NCBI RefSeq assembly: GCF_000829395.1
Contig: NZ_AP014680.1
Coordinates: forward strand, 1,984,001-2,048,000
Origin: Paucilactobacillus hokkaidonensis JCM 18461
GTDB lineage: Bacteria > Bacillota > Bacilli > Lactobacillales > Lactobacillaceae
Reading direction: 5' to 3'
DNA: 64,000 nucleotides
The position numbers and the translations under genes were made by a program. Positions 26,081 through 34,555 of this stretch are shown piece after piece. The notes under the pieces were generated by a model. It saw only the letters and a list, made by a program, of their open reading frames with translations, was not told the origin of the DNA and searched no databases. Position 1 is the first letter of the stretch, and every line of letters starts with the position of its first letter.

Positions 26081-26149
26081 AATTTATCATGGACTTTCAG
26101 CCTCGTAAATCTACAATTCAATTCATGTGGTCTATAACAAAATGTTATA
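26081..26149 (-). promoter_or_regulatory. Aquaglyceroporin promoter with second LysR-type box
   Basis: TTTACG (26109-26104) and TAAATT (26086-26081) are 17 bases apart on the minus strand. The box TATAACA-AAA-TGTTATA (26133-26149) is the same motif as at 25233-25247 and is again centred near -65. The box also lies upstream of the divergent crotonase gene. Confidence 0.6.
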
Positions 26150-26226
26150 AACTCGCTTAAACACTAATTTGATCATAATTTGAAAGTAAATTAAGAATTT
26201 TAAATAAAAAAATATAAAATTTAGTA

Positions 26227-26256
26227 TTGCTTTTTTGATTGTGAATAATTTATCAT
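26227..26256 (+). promoter_or_regulatory. Possible crotonase promoter
   Basis: TTGCTT (26227-26232) and TATCAT (26251-26256) are 18 bases apart, about 50 bases before the start codon. The region is very AT-rich, so other pairs are possible. Confidence 0.4.
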
Positions 26257-26305
26257 TGTAGGTGGAAATGTTTATTGATCGATATCCATCTGGAGGATAT
26301 TAATC

Positions 26306-27091
26306 ATGAAAAGTTATAACAATTTATTATTTGACGTCACAGACGGAATCGGAACATTAACAATTAATCGTCCTAAATCATTAAACGCATTGAACTCAGA
26401 AACACTTGCTGAAATTGGCGAAGCATTGGCAGAAATCAAAGATAATGCTGATGTTAAAGTTCTTGTGATTACTGGTTCTGGCGAAAAAGCATTCGTTGCT
26501 GGTGCCGATATTTCTCAGATGGTTTCAATGAATTCGCTAGGAGCTGCCGCATTATCAGAATTAGCTCATAATTCGTTCAAGACAATCGAATCACTACCAC
26601 AAATTACAATTGCCGCAGTTAATGGTTATTGTCTTGGTGGTGGTTTCGAATTAGCAAACTCATGTGATATTCGTGTTGCTTCTTCTAAAGCTAAATTTGG
26701 CCAACCCGAAGTTGGTTTGGGAATCGTACCAGGTTTTGGTGGAACACAACGTTTAACTCGTCTCGTTGGTCGTGGTAAAGCTAAAGAAATTATTGCAACC
26801 GGAGCACAAATTACTGCTCAAGAAGCTCAATCAATTGGTGCTGTTGAGGAAGTTGTCGAACCAGACCAATTAATGGATAAAGCCCTTGAAATTGCTAAAG
26901 CGATTATGAAGAATGGCCCAGTTGCCGTTCGAATGGCCAAATATGTAATTGATAAAGGTGCTGATCTTGATTTGAACACTGCCATTTCGTTTGAAACCCA
27001 GATGTGGGCACAAACATTTGCTACTAAGGATCAAAAAGAAGGAATGCAAGCCTTTTTGGAGAAACGGCATGCTAAATTTAGCGGTGAATAA
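26306..27091 (+). CDS. Enoyl-CoA hydratase/crotonase
   Basis: A 261-residue crotonase close in pattern to clostridial Crt. The two catalytic glutamates are Glu115 (LGGGFELANSCDIR) and Glu135 (FGQPEVGLGIVPGFGG). The oxyanion loop FVAGADISQM is at 63-72. It hydrates crotonyl-type enoyl-CoA to (S)-3-hydroxyacyl-CoA or the reverse. Single-gene unit with GGAGG ribosome binding site and a terminator. No thiolase or 3-hydroxyacyl-CoA dehydrogenase accompanies it, so it is not part of a complete butyrate pathway here. Confidence 0.9.
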   Translation: MKSYNNLLFDVTDGIGTLTINRPKSLNALNSETLAEIGEALAEIKDNADVKVLVITGSGEKAFVAGADISQMVSMNSLGAAALSELAHNSFKTIESLPQITIAAVNGYCLGGGFELANSCDIRVASSKAKFGQPEVGLGIVPGFGGTQRLTRLVGRGKAKEIIATGAQITAQEAQSIGAVEEVVEPDQLMDKALEIAKAIMKNGPVAVRMAKYVIDKGADLDLNTAISFETQMWAQTFATKDQKEGMQAFLEKRHAKFSGE

Positions 27092-27107
27092 ATAATCTTT
27101 TCGCTTA

Positions 27108-27145
27108 GACGCAAAAAGGCTCTCAATTGAGGGCCTTTTTTGTGT
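27108..27145 (+). terminator. Terminator after crotonase gene
   Basis: AAAAAGGCTCTCAATTGAGGGCCTTTTTT pairs into a short GC-rich stem with A and T tails; usable in both directions, thus also for the convergent SDR gene. Confidence 0.8.
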
Positions 27146-27158
27146 TTGCTACTATTTT

Positions 27159-27950
27159 TCATCGTACCAAATATCCACCATCAACTACCATCGTCTGCCC
27201 ATTAACATAATCTGATGCGTGACTGGCTAGATAGATTAAGGTTCCTGATAATTCAACTGGGTCAGCAAATCGTTTGTCCGGTAAATGATCCATTATTTCT
27301 TTCATCCGCACCGGATCATCCCGAACTGCTTGAGAAAGTGGTGTTTTGATATATCCAGGCGCAATTGCATTTACTTGAATATTGTCTTCACCTAGCTCCG
27401 TTGCTAAAGCCTTAGTGATGCCAACCACTGCATGTTTGCTGGCAGTATATGCAACAATTCCTTTTGCAGCAACAAATGATGCTAATGACGCGATATTAAT
27501 TATCTTGCCTGAATGTTGTTTAACCATCACTTGTCCAACCGCTTGTGAGAGATAAAAAAGTGCATCCACATTCAGCGAAAATAATTTTTGCCAAGCATCA
27601 ATAGGGAAATCCACAAGGTTGTCTCGATGTTGCATCCCTGCGTTGTTAACCAATATGTCTATACGGCCAAACCGATTAATAACTTCTGTGACTATTTGGG
27701 CTGCAGCTTTTGGATCTGTAATATCCAATTGTAAAAATTCGATTTTACGACCAGTTTGTTCAACGGCTTGCTTAGTTTTTTCCCAGCCACGCTGGCTTGC
27801 ACTAACACTGAAAACATCAGCACCAGCCTGTGCTAATGCAATCGAATAACTTTGACCAATTCCACTTGCACCACCAGTAACTAATGCTACCTTATCTTTT
27901 AAACTAAACCAATTTAAACTAAAATTTTGTGACTGTACTTTATCCATCAT
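27159..27950 (-). CDS. SDR oxidoreductase (gluconate 5-dehydrogenase/KduD-like)
   Basis: A 263-residue classical short-chain dehydrogenase. Cofactor motif TGGASGIG near 26-33, NNAG near 104, catalytic Ser in NIASLAS and YTASK pair (Tyr-X3-Lys), and PGYIKT. The N-terminal FSLKDKVALVTGG is typical of gluconate 5-dehydrogenase and KduD. Probably oxidises or reduces a keto-sugar or sugar acid. It lies downstream of the lyxose isomerase with a terminator-like hairpin between, so expression may be lower than the genes before it. Last gene of the unit. Confidence 0.82.
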   Translation of the reverse strand: MMDKVQSQNFSLNWFSLKDKVALVTGGASGIGQSYSIALAQAGADVFSVSASQRGWEKTKQAVEQTGRKIEFLQLDITDPKAAAQIVTEVINRFGRIDILVNNAGMQHRDNLVDFPIDAWQKLFSLNVDALFYLSQAVGQVMVKQHSGKIINIASLASFVAAKGIVAYTASKHAVVGITKALATELGEDNIQVNAIAPGYIKTPLSQAVRDDPVRMKEIMDHLPDKRFADPVELSGTLIYLASHASDYVNGQTMVVDGGYLVR

Positions 27951-27985
27951 TAAGCACTCCTTTATTTATGATACGAGTAATGGAT

Positions 27986-28024
27986 GAAAAAAGACCTGCA
28001 GAAATCCTTAATTTCCACAGATCT
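27986..28024 (-). terminator. Internal terminator between lyxose isomerase and SDR genes
   Basis: On the minus strand AGATCTGTGGAAAT and ATTTCTGCAGGTCT pair and are followed by six T. No convincing promoter follows in the remaining 35 bases, so it probably acts as a partial terminator within the operon. Confidence 0.65.
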
Positions 28025-28033
28025 ATAATCAGC

Positions 28034-28723
28034 TTATTTTTTCAATTTTCCATAATCTGCAAAAATTAAATGTTCTGGCGCTACATCTTCATCAATAGAT
28101 GGTATTCGAGGTAGATCCTCAAAGAAACGATTATCTGTGTTGTCATCATTGGTCGATGATACTTCAAACAACATAATCTTCCCCGTGCCTTTTTTCCCGC
28201 GCCATCTATGATAAATTTTCTGTGTTAATGTAATGCTTTGACCAGGATGTAGTTCCATGGTTGTACCAGCATCCACTGTAATCTTGTGACCATCTGTTAC
28301 AACGGTTACTGGACTTTCCTTGTCAAATCCTTCATTTGCATCTGCGTTATACAGAGTAAGCTCCAGGACACCACCGCCACGATTGATGATATCTTCTTCT
28401 TTATACCAGTGAAAATGGAATGGTAATTCTTGTCCATCTTCCACCGTAAGTAACTTTTCACAATATGGTTTGGGATACTTTTTTGTGTCATTAAAGTTTC
28501 CATTACGAAATGTAAAAGTTGCTAATCCTCGTTTGAAATACTGACCCTCATTAAAATCAGTTACATCCCAACCAAGCATATTATCTAAAATCTCATCATA
28601 AGATGAATCAATTTTTTTCCAATCGTCTTGCTTAAAATAAGCAAATGGTGGTAAGAATAATCCTCGATCCTTAGCAAATTCAATTGTATTATCAATAATT
28701 TGATTAATTTCTGATCGTCTCAT
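28034..28723 (-). CDS. D-lyxose isomerase family protein
   Basis: A 229-residue cupin isomerase of the D-lyxose ketol-isomerase family. Metal ligands are expected in LPFHFHWYKEEDIINRGGG (two His and a Glu) and in the later IYHRW histidine. The DFNEGQYFKRGLATFTFRNG block is characteristic. Known enzymes interconvert D-lyxose with D-xylulose and D-mannose with D-fructose, using Mn. The start follows GGAGGGATTAT and overlaps the HIT gene by 20 bases. Xylulose formed could enter the pentose pathway after phosphorylation. The in vivo substrate is not known. Confidence 0.85.
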   Translation of the reverse strand: MRRSEINQIIDNTIEFAKDRGLFLPPFAYFKQDDWKKIDSSYDEILDNMLGWDVTDFNEGQYFKRGLATFTFRNGNFNDTKKYPKPYCEKLLTVEDGQELPFHFHWYKEEDIINRGGGVLELTLYNADANEGFDKESPVTVVTDGHKITVDAGTTMELHPGQSITLTQKIYHRWRGKKGTGKIMLFEVSSTNDDNTDNRFFEDLPRIPSIDEDVAPEHLIFADYGKLKK

Positions 28724-29162
28724 ATAATCCCTCCAGTTCAGCGCGTAATTCTTTGATTAGTGCCTCATTTTTTTCATCACTTAGATACAGCGGATTTTCT
28801 GGATTGTTAACAAATGCATCATCCCAATCACTATCACCTGGCATTTTGGGTACCAAATGAAAATGCAAATGAGAGACAGTGTCACCATAAATACCATAAT
28901 TAATTTTACTAGCATGAAAATGATCTTTGATCACCTGAGCTGTAAGTGCAACTTCATTTGTAAACTGACTCCGCTGTTGACTGGTTAGTTCAAACAGTTC
29001 ATCAACATGCCAATTTAACGCAACAATCAAGCGGCCTGGATGAGTTTGATCGCGATTAAAAAACACAGTCGATGTATCAAAGGTAACGATCGGTAGCATG
29101 CGCTCTTGTTGAGTTACATTGTGTTCACAATAAAAGCAACCAGCTCTGAATCTTGATTCCAT
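28704..29162 (-). CDS. HIT-family hydrolase or nucleotidyltransferase
   Basis: A 152-residue HIT protein. The catalytic triad motif HLHFHLVP is at residues 98-105, and Cys9/Cys12 with His14 may bind zinc as in GalT-like members. HIT proteins hydrolyse or transfer nucleoside monophosphates, and branch members act on nucleotide sugars. It is tightly packed between a zinc dehydrogenase (2-base gap) and lyxose isomerase (20-base overlap), so it belongs to this catabolic operon. That setting is unusual and suggests a nucleotide- or phosphate-linked intermediate, which is inference. Confidence 0.85.
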   Translation of the reverse strand: MESRFRAGCFYCEHNVTQQERMLPIVTFDTSTVFFNRDQTHPGRLIVALNWHVDELFELTSQQRSQFTNEVALTAQVIKDHFHASKINYGIYGDTVSHLHFHLVPKMPGDSDWDDAFVNNPENPLYLSDEKNEALIKELRAELEGLYETIRN

Positions 29163-29164
29163 TA

Positions 29165-30262
29165 CTATTTCACCTCGATCGGCTCATTCACTGATTCCGG
29201 AATCACACCATTATCATAGCGGCCATCGTTGTGGGTTCCATCACAGTCAATCATGACATGGATCACGTCTGCCCGCGTTTGATTTCGTAAATCAAATGCT
29301 TCTGCAATTTTTGCTAATGGGAAAACGTTGGTAACTGATTTTTCCGTATTAATCAGACCGTTCACTACCATATCGCGTCCTTGACGTAATAATTTATGGT
29401 TGTCCACATCGCGTTTAGGTTCAGTAGTTAAAATATCGACACGACGACGATGCATTTTGAAAAAGTCCATCGTTTTGCTTGTTTTTCCGATACCACCATA
29501 CATAATTAACTTAGCGTTTTGAGCACAAGCATCGAGCGCATCAATCACTGAATCACCTTCCAATAGCGCTGGAATCACAACATCGAAGCCATCAGGAAAG
29601 TCTTTGCCCACTATATCCATTGTTGGTGTATCTGGTGATGGAATTTTATAAGTCTTGGTAGCGCCAAATTGCTTTGAAATTGCTAATTTTTCATCAAATA
29701 AATCTGTTACCACTAGATTTTTAGGACTGTATAGATGAGCAAATTGAGTCAATTGTAGACCACTCACCCCTTGTCCCATAATTAGTACATTTTTAGCTTG
29801 GCTAATTTCAGCATTTTCCAAACCAGTTTGAATCGTTGGTGTAATTTCAATTAACGATCCATGCATTAATGGAAACTCGGGTGGTAACACGACTGCTGAA
29901 AATGGATCGCACGTAATATATTCAGCAAAGGCGCCCCAAACGTAACGCAGTGCCACGTGATCACCAACTTTTAGTCCAACAACATCTGGACCAACTTCAT
30001 CAATAATCCCAGCAACCTCGTGACCTAGCCGCATTGGATATGTTAGGAATTCTGGTGTTCTAGCACCTCGATAAACTTCTAGGTCGCTACCACAGATCCC
30101 AACCCATTTAACATCAACCCTAATTTCACCTTGTTTAGCATGTGGAATTTTAGCAAATTTGATATCAATTTTGCCGACCGTTTCCATTACTGCAACTTGT
30201 TGTGTACCTTCAGCTTGTTCATCGACCCATTCCATTTCTGGTACTTCCATTTTTCGAACCAT
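29165..30262 (-). CDS. Zinc-dependent medium-chain dehydrogenase (polyol/sugar type)
   Basis: A 365-residue MDR dehydrogenase. Catalytic zinc ligands are visible in GICGSDLEVYRG (Cys) and RLGHEVAGI (His-Glu). The nucleotide-binding loop is IMGQGVSGLQL. The four-cysteine structural zinc loop is absent (the region reads VWGAFAEYITC), as in sorbitol dehydrogenases. Likely oxidises a secondary alcohol of a polyol or sugar acid with NAD. ATG at 30262 is preferred to the TTG 15 bases upstream because TGGAG lies nine bases before it. Second gene of the operon. Confidence 0.83.
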   Translation of the reverse strand: MVRKMEVPEMEWVDEQAEGTQQVAVMETVGKIDIKFAKIPHAKQGEIRVDVKWVGICGSDLEVYRGARTPEFLTYPMRLGHEVAGIIDEVGPDVVGLKVGDHVALRYVWGAFAEYITCDPFSAVVLPPEFPLMHGSLIEITPTIQTGLENAEISQAKNVLIMGQGVSGLQLTQFAHLYSPKNLVVTDLFDEKLAISKQFGATKTYKIPSPDTPTMDIVGKDFPDGFDVVIPALLEGDSVIDALDACAQNAKLIMYGGIGKTSKTMDFFKMHRRRVDILTTEPKRDVDNHKLLRQGRDMVVNGLINTEKSVTNVFPLAKIAEAFDLRNQTRADVIHVMIDCDGTHNDGRYDNGVIPESVNEPIEVK

Positions 30263-30296
30263 ATCTATTTTCTCCAATCTGTATTGTCTATTCGTC

Positions 30297-31613
30297 TTAA
30301 ACTTCTACATTTTCAACTTTGATGACCGCATCATTGCTATGCCTCAACGTTAAAACAATTAGGCCAGCTAAAATTAACGAACCTGATAAGAAAAACATTG
30401 CAGCAACTTGTGAACCGGTAAAATCTTTCAACCAACCCACAACATAAGGACCAACAAACCCACCTAAGTTGCCCAAGGCATTAACAATTCCTAACCCAAT
30501 TGCAGCAATCCGAGGATCCATCATGGTTGTAATGGCCCAATATGGACCTGACCATGCATAAATTCCGATTGCAGCAAAACATAGAAAGACCATCGAGACC
30601 CAAGGACTATGTGATAAAGCGGCGCCCATAAATCCAATTCCACCTACAAAGGCACCACAGGCAGTGTGCCAAATACGTTCATGTGTCGCATCAGAATGCC
30701 GCGAATTCAATACTAACGCAATTGCACCAAGCAGATAAGGAACCGCCGTCAGCCAACCAGTTGTCATCGTGGAAAAATCGGCAGACAATGCCTTAATCAT
30801 TTGCGGCAACCAAAATGTCAAACCATACAGACCAACAACATAAAACACATTGATGAACGTCATTTTCCAAACTCGTCCATTCTTGACTGCTTCTGCCATT
30901 GGTGCTCCGACAATTTTATCTTCCGAAGTTAATTTTTGATCCAAGGCAAGTTCATCCATTAACGCCGCCTTTTCATCTTCATCCAGCCACTTAGCCTTAT
31001 TCGGTTTATCGGCTAAATACCAAAAAGTGAAAAATCCGAGTAAAACGGCTGGCACACCTACCACAATAAATAACCAACGCCAACCATCCAAGTTTAAAAA
31101 CATGTGTACTTGAGTAATGACCCACGTCGCTAGCGGAGCCCCAAATGAATTGGCCAATGGCGGAGCAATCATAAACAGCGCCACCGCTGCAGCTCGGTCA
31201 GCCGATCTAACCCAGTAAGTAATGATTAAAGTCATACCTGGAAACAATGCGGCTTCAAACACCCGTAGGAAAAATCTCAACACACCTAATTCAAAAGCGG
31301 AGTGCACGAAGGCAGTAATTAATGTCACGATGCCCCATAAAATTAGAATTAATCCAATCCATTTACGAGCACCAACTTTTTCGAGCACCATATTGCCTGG
31401 AATTCCAAAAATGAAATAACCAATAAAAAATATTCCTGCAATAAAACCATAAGTAGTTGCCGTTAAACCTAAACTTTTATCCATTCCACCAATTGAAGCA
31501 TACGTGATACTACTACGATCCAAAAAAGCAACAAAATAAATAATAAATAAATATGGAAGTATGCGCCATCGCACCTTTTTTCTCGCTCTCAGAATAACAT
31601 CGTCCGTTTTCAT
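30297..31613 (-). CDS. MFS transporter, anion:cation symporter (ACS) type
   Basis: A 438-residue transporter with 12 membrane helices. The N-terminal RWRILPYLFIIYFVAFLDRS pattern and GARKWIG loop are diagnostic of the ACS family, whose members import sugar acids (galactonate, glucarate, tartrate) with protons. A central soluble loop around 195-225 is normal. It is the first gene of the operon, 34 bases before the zinc dehydrogenase. Its class points to a sugar acid or related anion as substrate of the pathway. Confidence 0.85.
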   Translation of the reverse strand: MKTDDVILRARKKVRWRILPYLFIIYFVAFLDRSSITYASIGGMDKSLGLTATTYGFIAGIFFIGYFIFGIPGNMVLEKVGARKWIGLILILWGIVTLITAFVHSAFELGVLRFFLRVFEAALFPGMTLIITYWVRSADRAAAVALFMIAPPLANSFGAPLATWVITQVHMFLNLDGWRWLFIVVGVPAVLLGFFTFWYLADKPNKAKWLDEDEKAALMDELALDQKLTSEDKIVGAPMAEAVKNGRVWKMTFINVFYVVGLYGLTFWLPQMIKALSADFSTMTTGWLTAVPYLLGAIALVLNSRHSDATHERIWHTACGAFVGGIGFMGAALSHSPWVSMVFLCFAAIGIYAWSGPYWAITTMMDPRIAAIGLGIVNALGNLGGFVGPYVVGWLKDFTGSQVAAMFFLSGSLILAGLIVLTLRHSNDAVIKVENVEV

Positions 31614-31740
31614 ATTTTACCCTCACCCCTACAATCTCAATGGGTCATAATGGCCCATTAACCATAGCCGTTCCACGACAGTTCGTTTCCAGTAATCGAT
31701 TGCGCAATCTTTGACTTTCAACTCACCAATAGGATATCAT

Positions 31741-31758
31741 CATTAAAGCGCTTTCAAT
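31741..31758. promoter_or_regulatory. cre site in the AraC/MFS divergent region
   Basis: TGAAAGCGCTTTAA on the minus strand is a near-ideal CcpA site. It lies about 130 bases upstream of the MFS start and about 95 bases upstream of the araC-type gene. This marks the operon as carbon-catabolite controlled. Confidence 0.75.
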
Positions 31759-31849
31759 CGACGAAAAAAATAGTCTTAACCGCTAATTATTTTACTTAGG
31801 GTTAAAAATATTATATATTTAGCTTGAATTTAAGGAGGAGGACTCTACG

Positions 31850-32722
31850 TTGGTATTACGAGATAGTCAACTAGTAATTCTTTGGATGAGTGGTAAAGGT
31901 TATTCTAAAGATTTCGAAATCAAACAACATCGCCATGATTTTTATCAATTACAGTACTTAATTGCCGGAGAAGAAAACATTGCTATTAATCAGCAGCCAT
32001 ACACACTTAAACCAAATTACATTGCGTTGATGGATAGTTATGTTTATCACTCATATTCTTTTAATAAGGCTTCCAAACTAATTGATATCAAGTTTAATTT
32101 GAGTAAAGAATTACGACACTTACTAACAGCTTTATTTGAGCAGCCAGTTTTTGTAGTGAACGACGCACTTTTGCGAAATAGTTTTTCGCAACTTGTCGAG
32201 CAAGCAGTTAGTTATCAGACTCATGAAAATCCAGAATTACTAATTGACCTAGACACACAGGTTAAATTATTATTACTGCAGTTATTGCATACATCCTCTA
32301 AATCAACGGTTCCTAACAAAAAAGAAAGCACTTCTGTTTTTAGTGAAATCCTTAACGGAAATCATTTTCCAATGCTCGATTTTTTAGAACAAAATTACAG
32401 TCAGGAAATCACGTTAGATTTGATCAGCCAAGAATTTCATTATAGTAAAGGTCAAATCATAAAAATGTTCTCTGAAACACTTCATCAAACTCCAATGCAA
32501 GTACTCCAAAAAATTCGGATTCAACATGCCAAATATTTATTAACCAATACTGACTTTTCGATCGGTAAAATTGCTAATATGGTTGGATTTAGTGATAATT
32601 ACTTCACTAAAATATTTTTCAAATATGAGCATCAAGTTCCTAATAAATATCGGTTAACTTCTAAAAAAATGAATGATGATATTGTGTTGAATACCTCTTT
32701 TGATATTTCAACCCAACCATAA
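31850..32722 (+). CDS. AraC-family regulator of the sugar-acid operon
   Basis: A 290-residue AraC-type activator. The N-terminal cupin-like sensor (HRHDFYQLQYLIAGEENI) covers about 30-100 and the C-terminal double HTH spans about 185-280 (SQEFHYSKGQIIKMF...IGKIANMVGFSDNYFTKIFFKYE). Start is TTG after AAGGAGGAGG. Divergent from the ACS transporter operon, which it probably activates when the substrate sugar is present. Confidence 0.87.
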   Translation: MVLRDSQLVILWMSGKGYSKDFEIKQHRHDFYQLQYLIAGEENIAINQQPYTLKPNYIALMDSYVYHSYSFNKASKLIDIKFNLSKELRHLLTALFEQPVFVVNDALLRNSFSQLVEQAVSYQTHENPELLIDLDTQVKLLLLQLLHTSSKSTVPNKKESTSVFSEILNGNHFPMLDFLEQNYSQEITLDLISQEFHYSKGQIIKMFSETLHQTPMQVLQKIRIQHAKYLLTNTDFSIGKIANMVGFSDNYFTKIFFKYEHQVPNKYRLTSKKMNDDIVLNTSFDISTQP

Positions 32723-32734
32723 AATTATTACCCA

Positions 32735-32805
32735 ATAAAAAAATATCCACGAGTCAAAATAAGTTTAAATTCACCAAACTTATTTTAATTCCGTGGATAT
32801 TTTTG
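32735..32805. terminator. Bidirectional terminator between araC-type and AKR genes
   Basis: AAAAATATCCACG pairs with CGTGGATATTTTT, with an inner AAAATAAGTTT/AAACTTATTTT stem. A and T tails on both sides let it serve both convergent genes. Confidence 0.8.
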
Positions 32806-32821
32806 TTGGAAACTAATTAAA

Positions 32822-33814
32822 TTACTGAGCTTTCAATATCTCATCAATTGCACTTAATTCATCAGCCGAAAAATCAAGTTTATCCAATGCCTTCAAATTA
32901 TCTAGCAACTGACTCGAACGTGATGCACCAACAATTACACTAGATACAACCTTACCTTTCAAGTTCCATGCTAGTGCCATTTCTGCTAATGATTGACCAC
33001 GATTTTTAGCTAATTCATTTAACTGAGTTGCCACCTTAATCGTCGGCTCAACTTTGTCTTTATCTAAAAATGGACTGTCACTTCGACTAGCACGTGAATC
33101 AGCAGGAATACCATGCAAATATCGATCAGTTAACCTACCCTGTGCTAATGGACTAAACGCAACCATCCCTTTATTCAATTTTCCTAGGGTGTTCAATAGT
33201 CCATCTTCCACCCAGCGGTCCATCATATTATAACGAGCTTGATGAATAATAAAGGGTGTTCCTAATTGCTTAAATATTTTAGCAATTGCAGCTGTTTGTT
33301 CAGCAGAGTAATTAGAAATACCAATATACAAAGCCTTACCTTGTCGAACTAGCAAATCCAATGCCTGTGCCGTTTCTTCAAGTGGTGTATTTGGATCTGG
33401 ACGATGATGATAAAAAATATCAACGTAGTCTAAGCCTAAGCGTTTCAAGCTTTGGTCACAACTAGCAACAATATTTTTCTTTGATCCCCATTCGCCGTAT
33501 GGACCTGGCCACATATAATAACCAGCTTTAGAGGCAATCACCATTTCATCTCGGTAAGCAGCTAAATCTTCATGCAAAATTCGTCCGAAATTTATTTCTG
33601 CCGATCCTGCAGGTGGACCATAATTATTGGCCAAATCAAAATAAGTAATACCGTGATCAAAAGCCGTGTGCACAATGTCGCGTTGATTGCTAAGCACATC
33701 ATCGTCGCCAAAATTATGCCAAAATCCTAACGCAATTGCAGATACCTTGAGACCGGATGAACCGACATTGCGGTATTGCATATTGTCGTAACGAGTTGGT
33801 TGAGCTAGATACAT
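32822..33814 (-). CDS. Aldo/keto reductase (YghZ/Kv-beta type)
   Basis: A 330-residue AKR. It shows the DLANNYGPP segment with the catalytic Asp-Tyr pair, the lysine in IASKAGY, and HRPDPNTPLEET with the catalytic histidine. The C-terminal VSSVIVGASRSSQL binds NADP phosphate. The WPGPYGEWGSKK loop is typical of the YghZ (L-glyceraldehyde 3-phosphate reductase) branch. ATG at 33814 follows GGGAG by eight bases. Downstream of araA and an acetyltransferase but separated by a terminator. Confidence 0.83.
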   Translation of the reverse strand: MYLAQPTRYDNMQYRNVGSSGLKVSAIALGFWHNFGDDDVLSNQRDIVHTAFDHGITYFDLANNYGPPAGSAEINFGRILHEDLAAYRDEMVIASKAGYYMWPGPYGEWGSKKNIVASCDQSLKRLGLDYVDIFYHHRPDPNTPLEETAQALDLLVRQGKALYIGISNYSAEQTAAIAKIFKQLGTPFIIHQARYNMMDRWVEDGLLNTLGKLNKGMVAFSPLAQGRLTDRYLHGIPADSRASRSDSPFLDKDKVEPTIKVATQLNELAKNRGQSLAEMALAWNLKGKVVSSVIVGASRSSQLLDNLKALDKLDFSADELSAIDEILKAQ

Positions 33815-33883
33815 TTTCAGCACTCCCTTTCAACTTAATCTTAACACAAATAAAACCATTAATTACTGCCAGCAGCTTGCATT

Positions 33884-34447
33884 TCAATTGCCTATTGTTT
33901 TAATAACTCGAGCCGGATTACCTGCCACTACAACATCATCACCAAATGATTTGGTAACTACAGATCCGGCACCGACAATCACATTATTTCCTAATGTGAC
34001 TCCGGGTACTATTATTGCATTTCCACCAATCCAGCAATTATCTCCAATCGTGACGGTTTGACCATTTCCTAACCATGAATTACGTGTTTTCACATCGAAC
34101 GGGTGACCGGCAGCATAAATTTGAACGCGAGGTGCTAACAATGCATTCTTTCCAATCGTAATTGGACATGTATCAAGTAATAGACAGTCATAATTAGCAA
34201 AAAAATTTTCCCCAACATGGATATTATAACCATAGTCGCAATAAAAATTGGCCCGAACTTCTACATTTTCGCCAGTAGAACCAAATAACTGTTTTACAAT
34301 TTTACTTTGCTCTTCAACGGCTGTCAGTGGTAAATGATTTAACTGATCGTATAACATTTTTGCTAAATCCCGATCATGCACTAGCTTAGGATCCTTAACA
34401 TCATATAAATCTTCTGCCATCATTTTTTCATATTCTGTTGTATCCAT
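33884..34447 (-). CDS. Sugar O-acetyltransferase (maltose/galactoside type)
   Basis: A 187-residue left-handed beta-helix acetyltransferase. It has the N-terminal maltose-acetyltransferase cap (MAEDLYDVKDPKLVHDR) and hexapeptide repeats such as ITIGKNALLAPRVQIYAAGHP with the catalytic histidine. Transfers acetyl from acetyl-CoA to a sugar hydroxyl, possibly detoxifying unmetabolised sugars. GAGG lies before ATG 34447. It follows araA but a strong terminator lies between, so AraR control is uncertain. Confidence 0.85.
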   Translation of the reverse strand: MDTTEYEKMMAEDLYDVKDPKLVHDRDLAKMLYDQLNHLPLTAVEEQSKIVKQLFGSTGENVEVRANFYCDYGYNIHVGENFFANYDCLLLDTCPITIGKNALLAPRVQIYAAGHPFDVKTRNSWLGNGQTVTIGDNCWIGGNAIIVPGVTLGNNVIVGAGSVVTKSFGDDVVVAGNPARVIKTIGN

Positions 34448-34491
34448 TTTACGACCTCTATTTCTTATGTGGCAGTGCAAACATATAAGAG

Positions 34492-34535
34492 AATAAACTA
34501 AACGCCGATTGTTTCCAATCGGCGTTTAGTTTATT
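34492..34535 (-). terminator. Terminator after araA
   Basis: A perfect 20-base-pair stem with TTTC loop: AATAAACTAAACGCCGATTG and its complement. T-rich flank on the minus strand. One of the strongest simple terminators in the window. Confidence 0.88.
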
Positions 34536-34555
34536 TAATTGAAACAACTTTACTA

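Noticed and set aside
20073-27091. Complete butyrate synthesis pathway
   Set aside because: No thiolase, 3-hydroxybutyryl-CoA dehydrogenase or Etf/Bcd genes are present; only activation, hydration and reduction steps are encoded.
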